The notes: generated from the letters alone by a model not told the origin. A DNA stretch of 64,000 bases from Undaria pinnatifida (GCA_012845835.1 JABAKD010000023.1:9057840-9121839), one strand, 5' to 3'. Counted from the stretch's first letter, positions 43,096 through 54,744 are shown. Numbers and translations are program-made.

Positions 43096-43309
43096 CAACC
43101 AAGTGTAGAAACAAATGGCCATTCTTTTTTATTCAGTTTTTTGTTTGGTGCATCGCAACTCTCGCCTGTAAAAACCTAACACCGCCCCTGACTGGACCCT
43201 ACGTGAAGGTTAGATCTGGTACGTAAAGAAGAAAGGGGGGAAAAAACGGCCATGTTGGAACAGTATCTTCTTGGTTTTAGGAGGAGTTCCGTGTGCACCG
43301 GTTCGCATC
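43096..43309. other. No gene recognised
   Basis: Short spacer sequence. Confidence 0.4.
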
Positions 43310-43745
43310 AAAGGTGTTTGTTGTATGCTTGGGCACGATACGGATATGATGACGGTGGAGGGTTTAGTATAGTAGGGGTTTCCGATGATAGGTTGGCTAC
43401 ATGTTGGCGGGATATCGGGAGGATGGCGGAATATGTTCCCTATCTTTTTTGGAGATATTTCTTGTACCGAGTACACGCCTTCTTCTCTCGGAGGCATGAA
43501 GCCGTGATGATAATAGTGAGAACATCCGTAGGACAAAAGAGCGGCCGGTGGGTCACGCCGCTTGCAACGACGAGCATCGACCGTCGACCCTTACTGTATC
43601 GAACTCATAGCTGCCGTGTTTAGAAGACTTCTTCCAAAAAAATAATGTATTCCTGATGCGTTTGATCCGCCTGCTGATGATCCACCACAGCAGTAGTAGT
43701 TCTGCCCTGTGCAATGGGTTAGATCTTCGGCTTGAGGAGCTCTAT
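43310..43745 (+). repeat. Diverged solo copia LTR, interrupted
   Basis: tgtttgttgtatgcttgg, cacgatacggatatgatgac, gtaggggtttccgatgatag, ggttggctacatgttggcgg, then ctgatgatccaccacagcag and ctgtgcaatgggttagatct match the LTRs at 11121 and 15161. A C-prime-like segment (43555-43620) interrupts it. No second LTR nearby. Confidence 0.65.
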
Positions 43746-44455
43746 AAACCCCACCTGAAAACATAATTTAAGAAAAATCAAAGTGCAAACGGATGAACAA
43801 TCCAATAGCCTAGATGTAAAAACGGAAAGAAATGCAAAAACAACCAAAATAATCCAGCGTTGCTGGGTTGAGGAGTCCTGAGTTTTTCAAAACAACCCTT
43901 CACCCTCAAAATGCGCTACAGCAGTAGTATTGCAAAACGTAGCAGGCTCGTTTCGGTCGCTTCGTGGGGACCGACGAACAAGGCTATGACACCTCTGCAT
44001 AGCGTGAGGTTATTCTTCCTCCGGTGTTGGCGCTCTTGCCGTTTGCGTTGTTGTGGCGGTTATGGTGGTAACCCCCGATCGATTGTGAATGTTTTGATCA
44101 AAAAGAACGTTTCGATCAGCGGTAGGTCAGGTGGTCAGTGATTGGGGCGCTTGCTGTTTGATGGAGAGACCACCGTACAAAACACCGACATTATTTGCAG
44201 GCAACAAACACCCCCTTGTACAAAAGATCGTTGCAAGACCGCTGTCTGATTGACTGATCGAGGGTAACTGGTCCCGATCGAGGGTAACTGGTCCCGATCG
44301 AGGGTAGCTGGTCCCGCGGCTGCCCTTTTTATGTTGCGGGGGGGGGGGGGGGGGGCGTAATGGAATCGCGCAGCAGATCCGCGCGACCTCCCCAGCCAAC
44401 ATCGAGCCTTCCAAAGGCCTGGCGTCAGGGTCAGCGTTGTTCTCACGTTAGGATT
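43746..44455. other. No gene recognised
   Basis: Contains a three-fold gatcgagggtaactggtccc repeat (44257-44314) and a G run of 17 or more at 44338-44355. Confidence 0.6.
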
Positions 44456-44717
44456 GGCGCATGCTACGACGTAAGAGGCACTTTTCGTCAGAAATGGTTT
44501 CTGAATAATTGGGCTTCTTAGCCCAAAATCGTGGGAAATTGACCACTTTTTTTTTGCATGATTCTTTTTGTGTACCTACCTAGGCCATGGGATTTTTTTC
44601 ATACGGTAGCATTTTTTTTTTGTTTTCCAAATCTGTTTCTGGGAGAGGTCTTGAGCTCCCAAAATTGAGGAACACACCTCCGGAAAAAATCGGTGCATCT
44701 CTATCGTGGCACTCGTC
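44456..44717 (+). mobile_element. Family A MITE copy
   Basis: gcgcatgctacgacgtaag to atctctatcgtggcactcgt then C. All internal boxes present, including aaatggtttctgaataattg and ctaggccatgggattttttt. Confidence 0.8.
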
Positions 44718-44754
44718 GATTTTTCTTGCCGATACATGAAAACATTTTTCAATT

Positions 44755-45895
44755 TTTGACGAAATTTCGGGGTTTTACCGAAATCAACGAGGGTTGAATC
44801 TTCACGAGTACGAGCCTCAGTTGGCTCGCGAAACAATCGTCCACCCGGCACAGAACCGTCGGTAAGGCAGCAACACTCGCGGAAGTCACCCTCGTGGTTG
44901 TTTCACTGGAGTCGGTCCTACGTATAGGCAGGTGTCCGTGCCTTGGGGAGTGGAATCCATCACCAACTCGTCGCGCTTACAACGCCCAACGTGACGAAAG
45001 TCTCAGCTACTGACGTCAGCGAGCTCGTTCGGGCGGCCGCCTCGGTGCGGTCACTTTGTCAACTCGACGAGAAAGCTCAGCAGCTCTCTGCGCCTTCTGC
45101 GGTTAGTCATGACCTGCCAATGACCTTGGGAAAGACCATGCTCAGTCTCGTGCGCTCGCGAGTGGTGGCACAGCTCGAGCGGTACGGCTGCCCGATCCTC
45201 TACACCCTTGCACCTAAAATTCAGTTGTTTCCTGACAAAAACTGAAGAACTTACGAGGCGAGTTTTTGCGATTAGGGTCGTTCCCAACGAAGCTACGTAT
45301 TTTTGGGGTTTTTACAGAAATTTTCGGCTTTTCTCGAAATTATGTCGGGAAAAACCTAAAAAGTCCACACCCGTAAAAACTGCCCATTTGGCAAGTTTTT
45401 CAGCTTTTTGAGGGAAAAGGCTGAAAAAATTAGGTACAAGGCTGTAGAGGATTGGGCAGCGGCACCGCTCGAACTGTGCCACCACTCGCGAGCGCACGAG
45501 ACTGAGCAGGGTCGTTCCCAAGGTCATTGGCAGGTCATGACTAACCGCAGAAGGCGCAGTGAGCTGCTGAGCTCTCGTCGTCGAGTGGACAAAGTGACCG
45601 CACCGAGGCGGCCGCCCGAACGAGCTCGCTGACGGCAGTAACTGAGACTTTTGTCACGTTGAGCGTTGTAGCGTGACGAGTTTGTGGTGGATTTCACTCC
45701 CCAAGGCACGGATACCTGCCTACGAGTAAGGCCGACTCCAGTGGGACAGCCACGTGGGTGCCTTCTGCGAGCGTTGCTGCTGTAGTGACGGTTCTGTGCC
45801 GGGTGGACGATTGTTTTGGGAGACAAGTGAGGCCCGTACTCGTGAAGATTCAACCTTCGCAGATTTCGGTAAAATGCGGAAAATCTCATCGAAAA
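44755..45895. mobile_element. Large inverted repeat, 470-bp arms
   Basis: Left arm 44755-45224 and right arm 45421-45895 are reverse complements with scattered differences; 196-bp loop. Landmarks in both are gttgaatcttcacgagtacg, acaatcgtccacccggcaca, cgagctcgttcgggcggccg, gcggttagtcatgacctgcc and ctcgtgcgctcgcgagtggt. Each arm carries a version of one reading frame (left 44943-45245): SAVSHDLPMTLG, LLSLVRSRVVAQ and CPIL are kept in both. Family not recognised; may be two opposed copies of one retroelement fragment or a foldback transposon. Confidence 0.75.
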
Positions 45896-46869
45896 CAGAA
45901 GTGTTGTACAGAGTACACCGACCCTTGCAGTTTTTATGTTTTTCCCATTTTTTTTGCAGGAACAAATGATACTTTCGGCAAAAAACCGAAAATACTTGTT
46001 AACTAATAACGGCCCTTAGGCCTGGGGCGAGGGTTCGTTTGCGTCGAGGTGGGTGTGAGCCAACGCTTGATGCCTAATAAAGGTTGAAAGTGACTGGGAG
46101 GAGTTTCACGAGTATTATGTTGAAAGTGGCGTTTGTGCTTTGTTGGCCCATAGTGGTGCCCATACCTGGTAGCCCCTGTCGGCGGCTAATTAGGCTCCGT
46201 TTTTGGAGGACCCAGGTCCACCACGTCAACGTGTAGGATTGAGTCGTCGTGGGATGAGGCTGCCACGTGGGTGCAGGTTCGATGTGGGTACGCGTATGCG
46301 TAGATTGTGAACATATCTGACAAGTCCATGCCTACAAGTAACAGAGGGCAACAAACAGCAGTCCCCGATGGTACTTCAATGCCAGGTGTATGCCGTTCAA
46401 TAGTGGTATCTTCAAGTTGAATATTGTTTGAGTGGTGGGATGTAGGGGAGGAGGGAGGAGACTACCTCTCGAGGGATCTCATCACCGGTCTGAACAGTTG
46501 GTTGATGAATCTCGGGTTACCGGCTTAAAGCGTTCACGGCTTCCCGATTTGACGAGTCACGAGGTTGCGATGTGTGCGTTTACGTTGATTGGACACGCAC
46601 GGCACCGACCTACAAATGGCCAGCCCGCCTACGACATATATATATATATATACCTGTCGATATAATAAACGAAGCTGGTTGTCAACCAACCGACTTTTGG
46701 ATCTGGGTTGTCAACTACCACTCTTGACCGGACACAAGAGGGGCGGCTTGGGTATTTTATACGGGTATCATAGCACTATTTCAAATACGTCAGCTATGAC
46801 TTCGGCCAATTTCAAGGGTCGATACATCGGAAAAAAATTGGTGCTATATCAACGGTGGGGACTATCCCG
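45896..46869. other. No gene recognised
   Basis: A (TA)9 tract at 46637-46655 and uncharacterised frames. Confidence 0.5.
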
Positions 46870-46985
46870 GAGAGGCGAGGTTAACACCAAGTTTTCGTTT
46901 CGCAGATGGACAAAAAGTTGTACACAAACGAAAGAAAGTGTATGGAGCTTGAGATTTCTTTACCCGGATCTCCAGGAGATCTAAA
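46870..46985 (+). mobile_element. Family D variant
   Basis: gaggcgaggttaacaccaag, cgcagatggacaaaaagttg, tacacaaacgaaag, gtgtatggagcttgagattt and atctccaggagatctaaa, collinear with 26736-26872 but without the long A tail. Confidence 0.65.
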
Positions 46986-47034
46986 ATATATACTGAGTAT
47001 ATATATTATAAAAATTACAATACACCATGTATCA

Positions 47035-47255
47035 ACGCAGCTTGCGCTGCCGGAGTAGTAACGGGGACCGCTGGTCAGGACAGCTCGCGCTATCTCGGGA
47101 ACCGAAGGACACGCCAGCAAACCAGCTGGATTGCGAATGCAATTGAGTTGAATCGACACATGACGTGTATGAAAATACGTGGCAGTATGGTGAGCTTGAG
47201 CTTTTTTTTTCCCCATCCGCCGGAGGATAATGACCAAAAAAAAAACTACAATAAA
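47035..47255 (+). mobile_element. Family D retroposon, near full length
   Basis: Head gcagcttgcgctgccggagt, agtaacggggaccgctggtc, aggacagctcgcgctatc, gaaggacacgccagca; body attgcgaatgcaattgagtt, gacgtgtatgaaaatacgtg, gtgagcttgagctttttttt, ccccatccgccggaggataa, then A-rich. No A or B boxes seen. Confidence 0.75.
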
Positions 47256-47372
47256 ATAAAAATATGTCCGATATCCAACTCCTGTAAGGTTTGTTTTGGG
47301 CGTATCCGATCGCCCCTCACCGGTAGTTGAAGCGGTGACGGGTTACTGATTGGCAGCAAATATTTTTCGTAT
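47256..47372. other. No gene recognised
   Basis: Short spacer with no feature. Confidence 0.4.
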
Positions 47373-48050
47373 ATGTTATAAAAATAAAAATACACTCCAG
47401 CTGTGAGACCGAAGATTTTGTCGAAACTCATCTTTGCAAGCTGTGTGTGATACTCCAATCCTGCGTATTACGGGTTGTGTGTTCTCATTGAGATATAGGT
47501 CGGCGACTCCCATTGCAACTACAGTGTAGCTATCAGGGTCAACAGGGTGATGCTAGTCAGTCTGTGCGCGGAAATTATGAGACCCGTTTCCGAGGGGGAC
47601 GAAATCTGACAGCTGTGGAAGGAAATGCATCTGTTTATCAAGTGAATCCTGTACGTCGAATAACCGGTGAGGGGAGGGCGGCGTTTTGAAGGACGTGGGG
47701 GCCTGATTTTGATCAAAAGGGCCGGGGGTGGGTGTATACATGTTATTTCGAACACGCCAGCTGTGAGTCGACGAATTAATAAGTGGTCACTATATGCATT
47801 TCCTTCCACAGCTGTCAGATTTTGTCCCCCTCAGAAACGGGTTTTATAGTTTCCGCGCACAGACTGCCTAACATCACCCTGTTGACCCTGATAGCTACAC
47901 TGTAGTTGCAAGGGGAGTCGCCGACCTATATCCTTAATGACACACAACCCGTAATACGCGCGATCGGAGTATCACACACTGCTTGCAAAGATGAGTTTCG
48001 ACAAAATATTCCATCTCACAGCTGGAGTGTATTGTTATTTTTATAATATA
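47373..48050. mobile_element. Family C foldback element, complete
   Basis: Arms 47373-47645 and 47791-48050 are inverted copies: ataaaaataaaaatacactc, cagctgtgaga.cgaagattt, aagctgtgtgtgatactcc, cggcgactccc, gatagctac, tgtgcgcggaaa and gacagctgtggaaggaaatg read from each end inwards. The 145-bp centre holds a second, partial cagctgtgagtcgacgaatt. No transposase. Thirteen other partial arms are scattered through the window. Confidence 0.8.
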
Positions 48051-48689
48051 TACACATCTACAGGCTGCGTGATACTTCAGCCGCGCGTTTTTGCAGAGTG
48101 CTTCCTCTATGAGGCTCTATAGTAGGCCAACGACTCCCTTGAATGCGGTGAGGGTCAGCAGGACAATTTTACCATCAAAGGGCGATTTCGGTCCTTAATC
48201 TTGTAGACCGTGAGCCTGCTGATAGTTTCACAATCCATGCACCAACCTCCACCTGTACTCTGTTTCTATTTTCGTTCCGTTTTCGTTATTCAGTGAAACG
48301 CTAACCGTACGAGCCCCATACCAAAGTATATATACAAAGTACAGAGTATAACCGCTACCGATTTTTTTTGTTTCATTCATATTTTGGTCACATCTTATTG
48401 CTTTCCAGCTCAACTCGTACAAACACACCAGGTAAGCTTGTAAGAGCAGAACCTTGCAGGAGCAGAGATATAATTTCCCCTCAGCAACCTTCTGGGCAAG
48501 ACACTGGTCACAGACGTCTTCTCTTCTCCACCCCGGTATATATTCTACGTAGCTACATTTTGCGCGCGCGAAAAGTTCATTCAGCATTGCTTCTTGCGGC
48601 GGATGCAATAATCGACGTTATTTTTCGATTTTTTTTTTTCCTTCTGAAAAGTTAGCGTCCAGGGAGGGTAATATGGGGAGAAAAATGGC
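48051..48689. other. No gene recognised
   Basis: No feature beyond a T run at 48626. Confidence 0.5.
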
Positions 48690-49070
48690 GAATAAATATG
48701 ACGATTGCGGCCCGGCTTGCTTCGGTGTGGCGGATGCTGTCGTAGTCGACAAGCTTTTTCGACGATTTTTCACTCTGAAGTTAGGGCCGACGGAGGGAAG
48801 AAGAAGGGGGGAGGAATGACGCAAACAGTGTTTATGGGGGCACAGATTGCTTCGTATGGCGGATGCTGCTGCAGTCGACAAACTTTTTCGACCCGAAATT
48901 TTGCCCAAGGAGATGAGAGGGGGGAAAATGACCAAAGAAAAGTGACGATTGCGCCCCGGGTTGCTTCGGTATGGCGGATGCTGAAGTCGACAAAACTTTT
49001 TCGACGATTTTTCACTCTGAAATTGGTTCCCAAGGAGACAAGAGGGCGGGGGGGGGGGGGGGGCAAAAAA
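48690..49070 (+). repeat. Tandem repeat, three units of about 130 bp
   Basis: Each unit has ttgcttcggt.tggcggatg, ctg...gtcgacaa and ctttttcgacgatttttcac then tctgaa, followed by a G-rich block that ends in a G run at 49047-49064. Confidence 0.8.
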
Positions 49071-49569
49071 ATTGACGAGTTTTTGTAGCATCCTTCACAC
49101 GAAGCAACCCAGCCTGATGGATTATTAGCGGGCGGCGGTTTTGCTGTCGAAGTCCAATGCAAAGGGCCTGTAAGACTCGGGCTTACAGCTTGCGCTGCCT
49201 GCCGTGTGAGCGCTGCATGCTCGCATATACCACGACAAGAACGTGCTGCTTGTACTTTGTTTTTGTCGCTGCGCTAAAATCAAAATATAATCAAGTCTCA
49301 AAAGGGTTTAAATTTAAGAATAGCGCGAAAGAGGTACAGTACTGCAAAACTGGGTGTCGACCACTCAATTTGTCGCACTTACAGCTGACGTATTGGGCGT
49401 ATCATTTAGTTGTACTGATGCAGCTGCTCTAGTGTAATGCGCGTGCACACAGGTATGTAGATTCCAGGGAATCTTGTGTGCGTGTGGTCTTGACGTTTAT
49501 GCTGATATATTCCAGCTGGATCTTTCGACCCATCTAATCTACACCAAGCACAACCAGTGGCCTCGCTGA
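49071..49569. other. No gene recognised
   Basis: gtgtcgaccactcaatttgt and cgcacttacagctgacgta (49348-49390) resemble a C-prime motif. Confidence 0.4.
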
Positions 49570-49730
49570 TGACGAGCTCAATCTGTGGTCGCAAACTTCC
49601 AAGAGACAGATACAAGTTGCAAGTAAGCAAGGTGGTTTGGCCATGCAACGCCAACCGCGATTATTAATAGTACGCTGACAAAAAACGAAAATACGCAAGC
49701 CAGCGCAACAAGCAAGTTGTCTACTACAAG
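49570..49730 (-). repeat. Family K dispersed repeat
   Basis: Reverse-complement match to 26321-26475. The minus-strand frame again gives a hydrophobic stretch (LLVALACVFSFFVSVLLIIA). Confidence 0.6.
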
Positions 49731-49896
49731 CGGTAGGTATGGATGGACGGTGCGGCCCTTCATCGCTTTTCCTTCTGAGAAGGGGGGGGGCGGAGGGGGG
49801 GCGGAGGGCTCGAGAGAGGACGGACGAGTTTTTTTCTTGTCTGCAGTCCATAATATATACTCTGTCATCAAGTTTGACCCAGGAGTCGATAGGGCC
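49731..49896. other. No gene recognised
   Basis: G-rich run at 49780-49805. Confidence 0.4.
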
Positions 49897-50158
49897 GGTC
49901 GTCCGGGTGGTCTAGTGGTTGCCCTCGCACGCTCTTTTTTACCAGGGTTTGTTCTGGGGCAATCATGATGAATCGAAGGAATCTACTGCCGAGAGCATAG
50001 CAGCGCGGATAGGCGCATTTCGACGCGAGTCGACGAGGGAAGAAAGGACCGAATGAAGCCTTAACTCGCGATAAAACGGAAGGCACGTACCGTAGTGGGG
50101 AGGGGCGGGGGAAGAGCCTCCTTGGCCCTGGATCTGAGTTGCGTCTGCAGCAATAGGC
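49897..50158 (+). mobile_element. S2 SINE
   Basis: Head ggtcgtccgggtggtctagt; body ctactgccgagagcatagca, gcgagtcgacgagggaagaa, actcgcgataaaacggaagg, cacgtaccgtagtggggagg and tggatctgagttgcgtc. The B box is degraded. Confidence 0.75.
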
Positions 50159-50254
50159 AAGGGAAACGAGAAAAGAAGAGTGCAACAAAAATAGAGGAGA
50201 CCAGCAAACAACAAAAAACAAAGAGCTCATGATTGTGTTTTTTTTTGTTCCATC
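50159..50254. other. No gene recognised
   Basis: A-rich spacer. Confidence 0.4.
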
Positions 50255-50345
50255 ACACCCCCCAGAGTTCCAAAGGCCTTCACTACACTAATCCCAAGAT
50301 ATTTTTCCCCGAAAATGGGTTTTTATATGTTGAAGGCGGTAATCG
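50255..50345 (-). mobile_element. Family B relic
   Basis: cccccagagttccaaaggcc, tcccaagatatttttccccg and aaaatgggttt keep the B order with many changes. Confidence 0.4.
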
Positions 50346-50632
50346 TGCTTGAGAGGGGAGAACAGAGAGCGGAGGATGGGGGTGGGGGCGGGTTTGTCCG
50401 TGTCAGCAGTCCATCCAAATTTGCGTGCAAATTTGTCTGTTTGATCATCGTGCAGCAGTTGTCCGGAAAAATAATAAAGGTCCGGCGAAACAAACGCCAG
50501 TGCCACTCTGTACAGTCTGATTGGCTATTGTGCTTGCAGGTATAGTCTATATATAACTGTATGTATACGAGTATATTTGTTTACTATTAATACAAGGATA
50601 CCAGGTATATACGAGTATTGTAAGAACTTATA

Positions 50633-50769
50633 CCATTAATACACTCCAGCTGTGAGATCGAAGATTTCGTCGAAACTCTTGTAAAAATTTCAAGTACACT
50701 CCAGCTATGAGATCGAAGATTTCGTCGAAACTCATCTTTGCAAGTTGTGCGTGATTCTCCGATCGCTCG

Positions 50770-50815
<46 letters not shown>

Positions 50816-51012
50816 GGGTGGATGTACCTGGTAGGTCGGTTACTCCCCTCAGAACTACAGCAAGCAGTAGTGTAGCTTGTACCAGGGTCAACAGGGTGAT
50901 GCTAATCAATCTGTGCGCGGCAACTTATGAAACCCGCTATTGAGGGGGACAAAATATGACGGCTGTGGAAGGAATGTATCAGTTTATCACGCATGTCCTG
51001 TACGTCGTATAC
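50633..51012 (+). mobile_element. Family C arm with internal duplication and TAC array
   Basis: The outermost 45 bases of the arm occur twice (50636 and 50694). The arm continues through the TAC array to ttgcaagttgtgcgtgattc, the gtaccagggtcaacagggtg block, atcaatctgtgcgcgg and gacggctgtggaaggaatgt. Confidence 0.75.
50768..50815. repeat. TAC triplet microsatellite
   Basis: Fifteen or so perfect TAC units inside the C arm at the position of the cgcgcgtattacggg box. Confidence 0.95.
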
Positions 51013-51182
51013 CAGGGTATTTGTATATACTCGTAGCAATATACCAGGTACCCGCCGCCATGTGAGATCAGTTTGCACGTTTGACCTTTTCACTTGTGCG
51101 CCTTCTTCCGTATCGTGCGTTTTTAGGCGGGAAAGCGTAGTATTTCCCTGACGAATTTTGATTTCACTTGGTTTTCCGGATC

Positions 51183-51265
51183 TTCCTAGGGCTCCAGCAC
51201 CTTTGTGTGACCACGGACTCTAGATTTTTGACAAGAGTTAATGTGAGAAAACAACAACAACAACC
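51183..51265 (-). mobile_element. Family E element, short copy
   Basis: Minus strand: GTT tract, tctcacattaactcttgtca, gagtccgtggtcaca. More diverged than the others. Confidence 0.5.
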
Positions 51266-51324
51266 AGGTATAGTTATTCAAACAATATATACATACTCGT
51301 ATTTTTGAACGAATTAAAAAAAGT

Positions 51325-51935
51325 GAATAAAAATATGCACTTGAGTTGTGTGTGTGAGATAGACCAACAAGGAGTTTGATCAAAAACTCAGCTTTGCAAG
51401 CTGCGTACAAGTGTTGTATGATGCTTTCGATCGCGCGTGTTACGGGGGGGTGTATACCCTCGTGAAGGATACCGGTCGTGACCCCCCCTGCTGATGCCGG
51501 GATCGACGGGACCAAGACGTCCAGCCTTGTTCTGCGCACGGAAACTGTATAACCCGCACTGAGGGGGACAAAACCAAACCTCTTGTGGAATTCAGAATGC
51601 ATGAAACAAATATTTCTTACAGCAGTGTGGGTATCTTTTGGAGTGGGCTACGTGGGTCTACCGGGTTTGTACGCAAGTTCCCGTGTACACCTCATATCAT
51701 ATAATCCCCCTCAGAAACGGGTTCTTTAGTTTCCGCGCACAGACTGACTAGCATCGCCCTGTTGACCCTGATAGCTACACTGTAGTTGCAAGGGGAGTCG
51801 CCGACCTATATCCTTAATGAGGACACACAACCCGTAATACGCGCGAGCGGAGTATCACACACAGCTTGCGAAGATAAGTTTCGACAAAATATTCGATCTC
51901 ACAGCTGGAGTGTATTTTTATCTTTATAATAGTAT
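51325..51935. mobile_element. Family C foldback, diverged second copy
   Basis: A plus-oriented arm (51325-51605: actcagctttgcaagctgcg, gatcgcgcgtgttacgggg, agggggacaaaacc) is followed by a minus-oriented arm (51695-51935: ccctcagaaacgggttcttt to cagctggagtgtatttttat). The start codon of the conserved motif is ATA here. Confidence 0.65.
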
Positions 51936-52274
51936 CCCACCTTGGCGAGATTTTGACTTTTTTTGCAAAAACGCCGGAAAATAAAAGGATCAACTGCTGA
52001 GAGCGCATGTTACCGCAAAACCTTTTGGTTTTGTCGCTATACTGCTGCCAATATAAATCAAGTCCAAAAAAGGTATTAGGCCGTTTAACACCGCACTTCC
52101 GATATGGGGACAAAACACTTGGGATTAGACTGAACTTAGGAGTTGGAAAATGGGTCAAGCCGCTTAGTGCTTGCTCGTTCAGTTCTTACGCGTTTTAGAA
52201 GTACGGTAGGTACCCCTTGAAAAGTTCGAACTCAGTGTCCACAAACGTAGGGTGTTTTTTTCTACTGGAAAAAA
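51936..52274. other. No gene recognised
   Basis: No supportable feature. Confidence 0.4.
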
Positions 52275-52460
52275 GATCAGGTGTAAATGTTCTTGCCTCC
52301 GAGACATGAGGGGGCATTTTTACTCACGCTTGGAGAAGAACGCAGTTTATTGTAAATACTCTTGTCTCCGAAACAGGGGGAGGCCTTTATTGCCGACACT
52401 GGAGAAGAAGCACACCGATTACAAGTAATACTGTCTCCGAAAACTTGGGTGCAGTCCATA
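52275..52460. repeat. Tandem repeat, three units of about 80 bp
   Basis: gtaaatgttcttgcctccga, gtaaatactcttgtctccga and caagtaatactgtctccgaa, each followed by a ggagaagaa box. A related unit is at 53020-53070. Confidence 0.7.
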
Positions 52461-52689
52461 AGCCCTTTGGAACTGCGTGTGTAGTTCTTGATCGCTTTAC
52501 AGCTTCGGGTAACTTGTAGAGCTGCGGGCAGCCTTTGAAAAATATCTCCACGAAACAACGCGGGTGTTTTTTTTATTTTATTTGATGCTCGAAATAGCCC
52601 GACAACGTGTCCAAGTACTCTCGCCGAGTGCATAGTAGTGCTCGAAGAGGGTTTTTTCTTGAAAAAAAATGACGAGGGAAAAAAAAAAC

Positions 52690-52945
52690 GCGCGAGAGAG
52701 CGTGAGTTAGCAGAATTCGACGAAAAAATGATATATGACGTGTATGGTATCACATCGATTGTATTCCCTTGAAAAAACACGAGCGAAATAACGCGAGAGG
52801 CGTGATTGAGCGAAATTCGATGAGTATTCGACGACGAGTATAGAGAGCTGAGAAGTGGGGATGCCGAAGCCTATGCGCGATAAAAACGAAGACATGCACT
52901 TGGGGGGAAACATGGGGAGGACACCTGTGACCGTGGCTTGAAGAT
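52690..52945 (+). mobile_element. S1 SINE relic, body only
   Basis: cgcgagagagcgtgagttag, a 70-base interruption, then gaaattcgatgagtattcga, ctatgcgcgataaaaacgaa and gtgaccgtggcttgaag. No head. Confidence 0.55.
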
Positions 52946-53589
52946 GGCTGAGGGTAAAATTTGAAACCTTTTTTTGGGTTAATCTGGAGAGTTGAAGTGA
53001 TGATTAACCAAAAAAAGAAACTGTCTCCAGAAACGTGGGTGGCTTTTAGGAACTGCGGGCGTAGTTCTTATGGAACTGCGGGTTCAGCTATTAATTACGC
53101 CGTCGGAACTGCTAGTGCGGGTTCGGCTCTCACGCCCTTCGAGACCACAGAGGAAAAAATTGATGACGAAAATTGTCGATTACGGCATCGGCCACTGCTG
53201 TTGGTTACCGATGATGAAAAACGTGGGGTCCGACCAGGGTGCCTGGGGGGGTTGGAATAGCATACACTTGACATCAAAAACGTAAAAATGGAGCGGCAGG
53301 GGGAGGGGGGGGGGGGGGGAGGTACTCATTTGTTGCTTGCCTTAGTCATTCGGCCATTGACTGCGCATCGCTTTCGAGACGGAGCTTGGGCGGGGGGGGG
53401 AGGGTCTTTTAATCCAAGCGATTCAAAGATAGGAAAAACATGAGGAAAAGAAAACCTGTGTTGTCCTATTATTGGATCGTCCTGCGATCACAGCGCTCCG
53501 GTTAGTTTTCCCTTCCTGACCATTTTTTGATGTGAGATGTCGAAAACATGACTGCCCAGGCGCCTTCGGGTCCCAAATGAACAATTGCG
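52946..53589. other. No gene recognised
   Basis: G-rich runs at 53296-53320 and 53391-53402. Confidence 0.5.
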
Positions 53590-53785
53590 CACCTCATGTA
53601 GATAATGTAGATCATACCGATCATGCAGATCATATACATCATGTGACTCATGTAGATCATGTAGGTCATATACATCATATAGATCATAGCGATCACATGT
53701 ATTTTATAGATCATATAAATCATTGATTATCATTGAGACCATAGAAGAGGTTATGCATATATTATAGATCATGTAGATCATACAT
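53590..53785. repeat. GATCAT minisatellite
   Basis: Imperfect 9- to 12-base units resembling catgtagatcatatacat. Related words recur at 53985-54035. Confidence 0.85.
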
Positions 53786-53887
53786 ATGCGCGATCGGAGT
53801 ATCACACACAGCTTGCGAAGATGAGTTTTGCATTTCGACAAAATACTCGATCTCACAGCTGGAGTGTATTTTATTTTTTGCAATATA
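53786..53887 (-). mobile_element. Family C outer-arm fragment
   Basis: gcgcgatcggagtatcacac to tcacagctggagtgtatttt, with a 7-base insertion after ATGAGT that breaks the conserved frame. Confidence 0.8.
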
Positions 53888-54049
53888 TAATCTACAGTAG
53901 ATCGTGTATCTGCCATTGTGATGCGTTGTGCAGGATGTGTACATAACGAGTACTGAACCGACCCCTGGAAATTTTCGCTATAGATCATGCAGATCGCACG
54001 GCTCCCGCCAGGTAACATGAGCTACAGATCATACAGATTGTCCGTGAGC

Positions 54050-54318
54050 CGTGCAACGGTAGAGGTGCATCACGTTTTTTCTGAGGGTCCCCGCTTGAAG
54101 AGCTCTACCAGGCATGCCTCACCCAAAAACTGACTTGTTGATAGAGTAAACCGAAAGCGCAGCTCGATGAACAGACGCATAAATGGCCTGGTATAGAAAT
54201 AATTAATGTTGCGATAGATGAAGCGTCATTCCGACGAACTGCGGGGGTAAGGAGGACCGTCTTTAAAAAAACATCCTCATCAAGAAAATGCCACCTCTAT
54301 CGTCGCTCATGCAGATTG
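54050..54318 (-). mobile_element. Diverged family A copy
   Basis: gcaacggtagaggtgcatca to gccacctctatcgtcgctca, with aaaaactgacttgttgatag and gcgtcattccgacgaa inside. The ends pair over about 12 bases. Confidence 0.6.
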
Positions 54319-54744
54319 TACGGCTCCCACCCGGTAACATGAGCTGCGTTGTACGGATCGTCCGTGAAAGATCTAGATCACCAAGTGGGGCTCATCTATT
54401 CTGACGTGTGCTAGTGTTTGCAAGGACTCGTGCGGGACGGGTGCAGGCCGCGTCAGCATGACCCCTACTCTTGCCGCTGCGCGCGCTTAGGCTACAGCGG
54501 TGATTCACATATTTGACCTTTCCAACCAGTTTACCCCTGTGATACCATTAGGGGTCGCACTTCGACCGGTGTTTGGTATGGGTTAGGATTGGGATTATTT
54601 AGGCATGGTTGAAAAAAACACGATAGTGTAGGACACCCTCACGCTACGAGGCATGGTACTCGTACGAGTAGGCGCTTGGATTTGCACGTCCCCTCCGTGG
54701 TCGTCGTTGCTGTTGTTGTTTTTTTGTCGCTGTGCTGTGATGTA
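54319..54744. other. No gene recognised
   Basis: No supportable feature. Confidence 0.5.

Noticed and set aside
52277-52780. 167-codon minus-strand frame
   Set aside because: Spans a three-unit tandem repeat and an S1 relic; no family resemblance.
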